Assembly (NCBI GenBank): GCA_030641945.1
Contig: DAOWLL010000159.1
Location: 1 to 5,274 of the forward strand
Direction: 5' to 3'
From: Gammaproteobacteria bacterium
GTDB lineage: Bacteria; Pseudomonadota; Gammaproteobacteria; SZUA-229
Length of the DNA stretch: 5,274 bases
Part shown: positions 3,906-5,274 of the stretch, piece by piece
Layout of the letters: each line of letters starts with the position of its first letter
Position numbering within the stretch: the first letter of the stretch is position 1
Position numbers and translations under genes: made by a program
Notes under the pieces: model-generated
What the model saw: only the letters and a program-made list of their open reading frames with translations
What the model was told of the DNA's origin: nothing
The model's database searches: none

Positions 3906-5274
3906 ATGGCCCAATTTAGAGTTTGCCCGGATTCGGGTTTCTATTTTGACAAGTCGGCTGAAAGCCTGATTAAGGTAAATGCTGTTGCAGGTGTTGTTGC
4001 ACTGCTGGTTGCCGGTATTATGGCGCTGGGTGTGGTCCTGACCCGTTGGCAGGAAGTTCATTTATTACCGGCTGATCTGTTCTACCAGGTGTTGACCTCG
4101 CATGGTATCAACGCACTGATCTTCTGGATCATTTTCTTTGAAATCGCGGTGCTGTATTTTGCCTCATCAACACTGTTGCGTACACGGCTGGCGGCGCCAA
4201 GATGGGCCTGGGCAGGGTTTGCACTGATGCTCATCGGTGCGGTGATGAACAACGTGGCGGTGCTGCAAGGCAATTCAAGCGTTATGATGACCTCATATGC
4301 GCCGATGCAGGCAGAGCCCCATTTCTACCTGGGTCTGATTCTGTTCGCAGTGGGTGCGTTAATCGGAACCTTCGTCTTTTTTGGCACACTGGTTATCGCC
4401 AAGGATGATAAAACCTATGAGGGTTCAATTCCGCTGGTGACTTTCGGTGCCTTGACGGCTGCAATTATTGCCGTATTTACCATTGCCTGCGGTGCCATCA
4501 TCCTGGTGCCGACTTACCTGTGGTCTCTCGGTTACATCAACCATATCGATGCAGAAATGTACCGTGTTATCTGGTGGGGCCTGGGACACTCATCACAGCA
4601 GATTAACGTAGCTGCACATGTCACTATCTGGTACCTGATAGCCGGTATTATATTTGGTGCACGACCCATGTCGGAGAAAGTGAGTCGTTTTGCATTCCTG
4701 CTTTATATCTTCTTCCTGCAACTGGCCAGTGCTCACCATATCCTGGTTGACCCGGGCATCAGCTCTGAGTGGAAGGTATTCAACACCAGTTACGCCATGT
4801 ACCTTGCGGTACTGGCCAGTATGATTCATGGCCTGACTGTACCTGGTGCAGTGGAAGTGGCGCAGCGTAGCAAAGGATACACCAAGGGTCTGTTCGAGTG
4901 GCTGCGCAAGGCGCCATGGGGAAATCCGGTGTTCTCCGGCTTCTTCCTGTCGCTGATCCTGTTCGGATTCATCGGCGGTATCACAGGTGTTGTTATGGGA
5001 ACCGAGCAGATTAACCTGATCATCCATAACACCATATATGTACCGGCACATTTCCACGCGACTGTGGTAACGGGTACGACACTGACATTTATGGCTTTGA
5101 CCTATTTGCTGATTCCGGTGCTGTTCAGGCGTGCATTGTTCCTGCCATGGGTAGCTAAAATGCAACCTTTTGTATTTGCGGGTGGCATGACATTGATGAT
5201 TCTTTTCATGCTGGGCGCAGGTACGCTTGGCGTTTCACGCCGCCACTGGGACATGGATTTCACCGGTGCTGCAC
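3906..5274 (+). CDS. Heme-copper enzyme subunit I, B-family-like, lacking the active-site tyrosine (probable CuA nitric oxide reductase); 3' end missing
   Basis: The first 456 codons are present and the frame is open at the right edge; about eleven membrane helices are visible. All six canonical histidines occur: His66 (low-spin heme, LTSHGIN), His228 (CuB/FeB, WWGLGHSSQQ), His277-His278 (ASAHHILVDPGI), and His382 and His384 (VPAHFHATVV, high- and low-spin hemes). The DPGI-x3-WK stretch after the paired histidines is typical of B-family ba3 enzymes. In oxygen reductases of the A and B families a tyrosine follows the helix VI histidine at +4 and is cross-linked to it; here the motif is HSSQQ, with Gln232 at +4. 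The family glutamate of cNOR at that place is also absent. This suggests NO reduction rather than O2 reduction, but an unusual oxidase is not excluded. AAGGAG at 3893-3898 precedes the ATG by seven bases, inside the subunit II gene. Confidence 0.93.
   Translation, partial: MAQFRVCPDSGFYFDKSAESLIKVNAVAGVVALLVAGIMALGVVLTRWQEVHLLPADLFYQVLTSHGINALIFWIIFFEIAVLYFASSTLLRTRLAAPRWAWAGFALMLIGAVMNNVAVLQGNSSVMMTSYAPMQAEPHFYLGLILFAVGALIGTFVFFGTLVIAKDDKTYEGSIPLVTFGALTAAIIAVFTIACGAIILVPTYLWSLGYINHIDAEMYRVIWWGLGHSSQQINVAAHVTIWYLIAGIIFGARPMSEKVSRFAFLLYIFFLQLASAHHILVDPGISSEWKVFNTSYAMYLAVLASMIHGLTVPGAVEVAQRSKGYTKGLFEWLRKAPWGNPVFSGFFLSLILFGFIGGITGVVMGTEQINLIIHNTIYVPAHFHATVVTGTTLTFMALTYLLIPVLFRRALFLPWVAKMQPFVFAGGMTLMILFMLGAGTLGVSRRHWDMDFTGAA

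Noticed and set aside
3516..4061. 181-codon open frame on the minus strand
   Set aside because: It lies antisense to subunits II and I, which carry full family motifs; the translation is low in complexity and has no recognisable domain.
4593..5165. 190-codon open frame on the minus strand
   Set aside because: Antisense shadow of the heme-copper subunit I coding sequence, with no recognisable motif or ribosome-binding site.

Overview
The window looks like a chromosomal respiratory locus from a Gram-negative proteobacterium of moderate GC. Evidence for this is the strong Shine-Dalgarno sites, Sec-type signal peptides, an FNR/DNR-type operator, a Cox15-type heme A synthase and a CuA-bearing heme-copper enzyme. 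A gamma- or betaproteobacterium is my best guess, but the sequence alone does not settle this.

Layout. Positions 1-1870 hold three genes on the minus strand, read in this order: a Cox15/CtaA heme A synthase (824-1870), an unrecognised exported 167-residue protein (295-798), and the first 44 codons of a membrane-anchored protein that looks like a SCO1/SenC copper chaperone (134 to beyond the left edge). A plausible sigma-70 promoter lies just before the heme A synthase. Next comes a 158-bp inverted-repeat element (1961-2118), then a bacteriohemerythrin gene, also on the minus strand (2138-2614).

A gene-poor region of about 570 bp (2615-3187) separates these from a plus-strand operon. It carries a strong FNR/DNR-like site (2970-2983), two near-identical 14-bp palindromes exactly 21 bp apart (3024-3037 and 3045-3058), a weak Fur-like box and several small dyads. 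The operon encodes a 53-residue single-helix membrane protein (3188-3349), a CuA subunit II (3365-3904) and a heme-copper subunit I (3906 to beyond the right edge). Spacing is very tight and each gene has its own AAGGAG site.

How the genes fit together. Subunit I keeps all six metal-ligand histidines and resembles the B (ba3) family, but the active-site tyrosine expected four residues after His228 is Gln232. A cbb3-type tyrosine also appears to be absent from helix VII. With a complete CuA site in subunit II, this fits a CuA-containing nitric oxide reductase (sNOR/eNOR/bNOR-like) better than a classical oxygen reductase. The FNR/DNR-type site upstream fits NO- or oxygen-responsive control. 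Nearby genes for heme A synthesis and probable CuA copper loading could supply its cofactors, and the hemerythrin adds a di-iron O2/NO-binding protein. The enzyme assignment is an inference that needs phylogeny and biochemistry.
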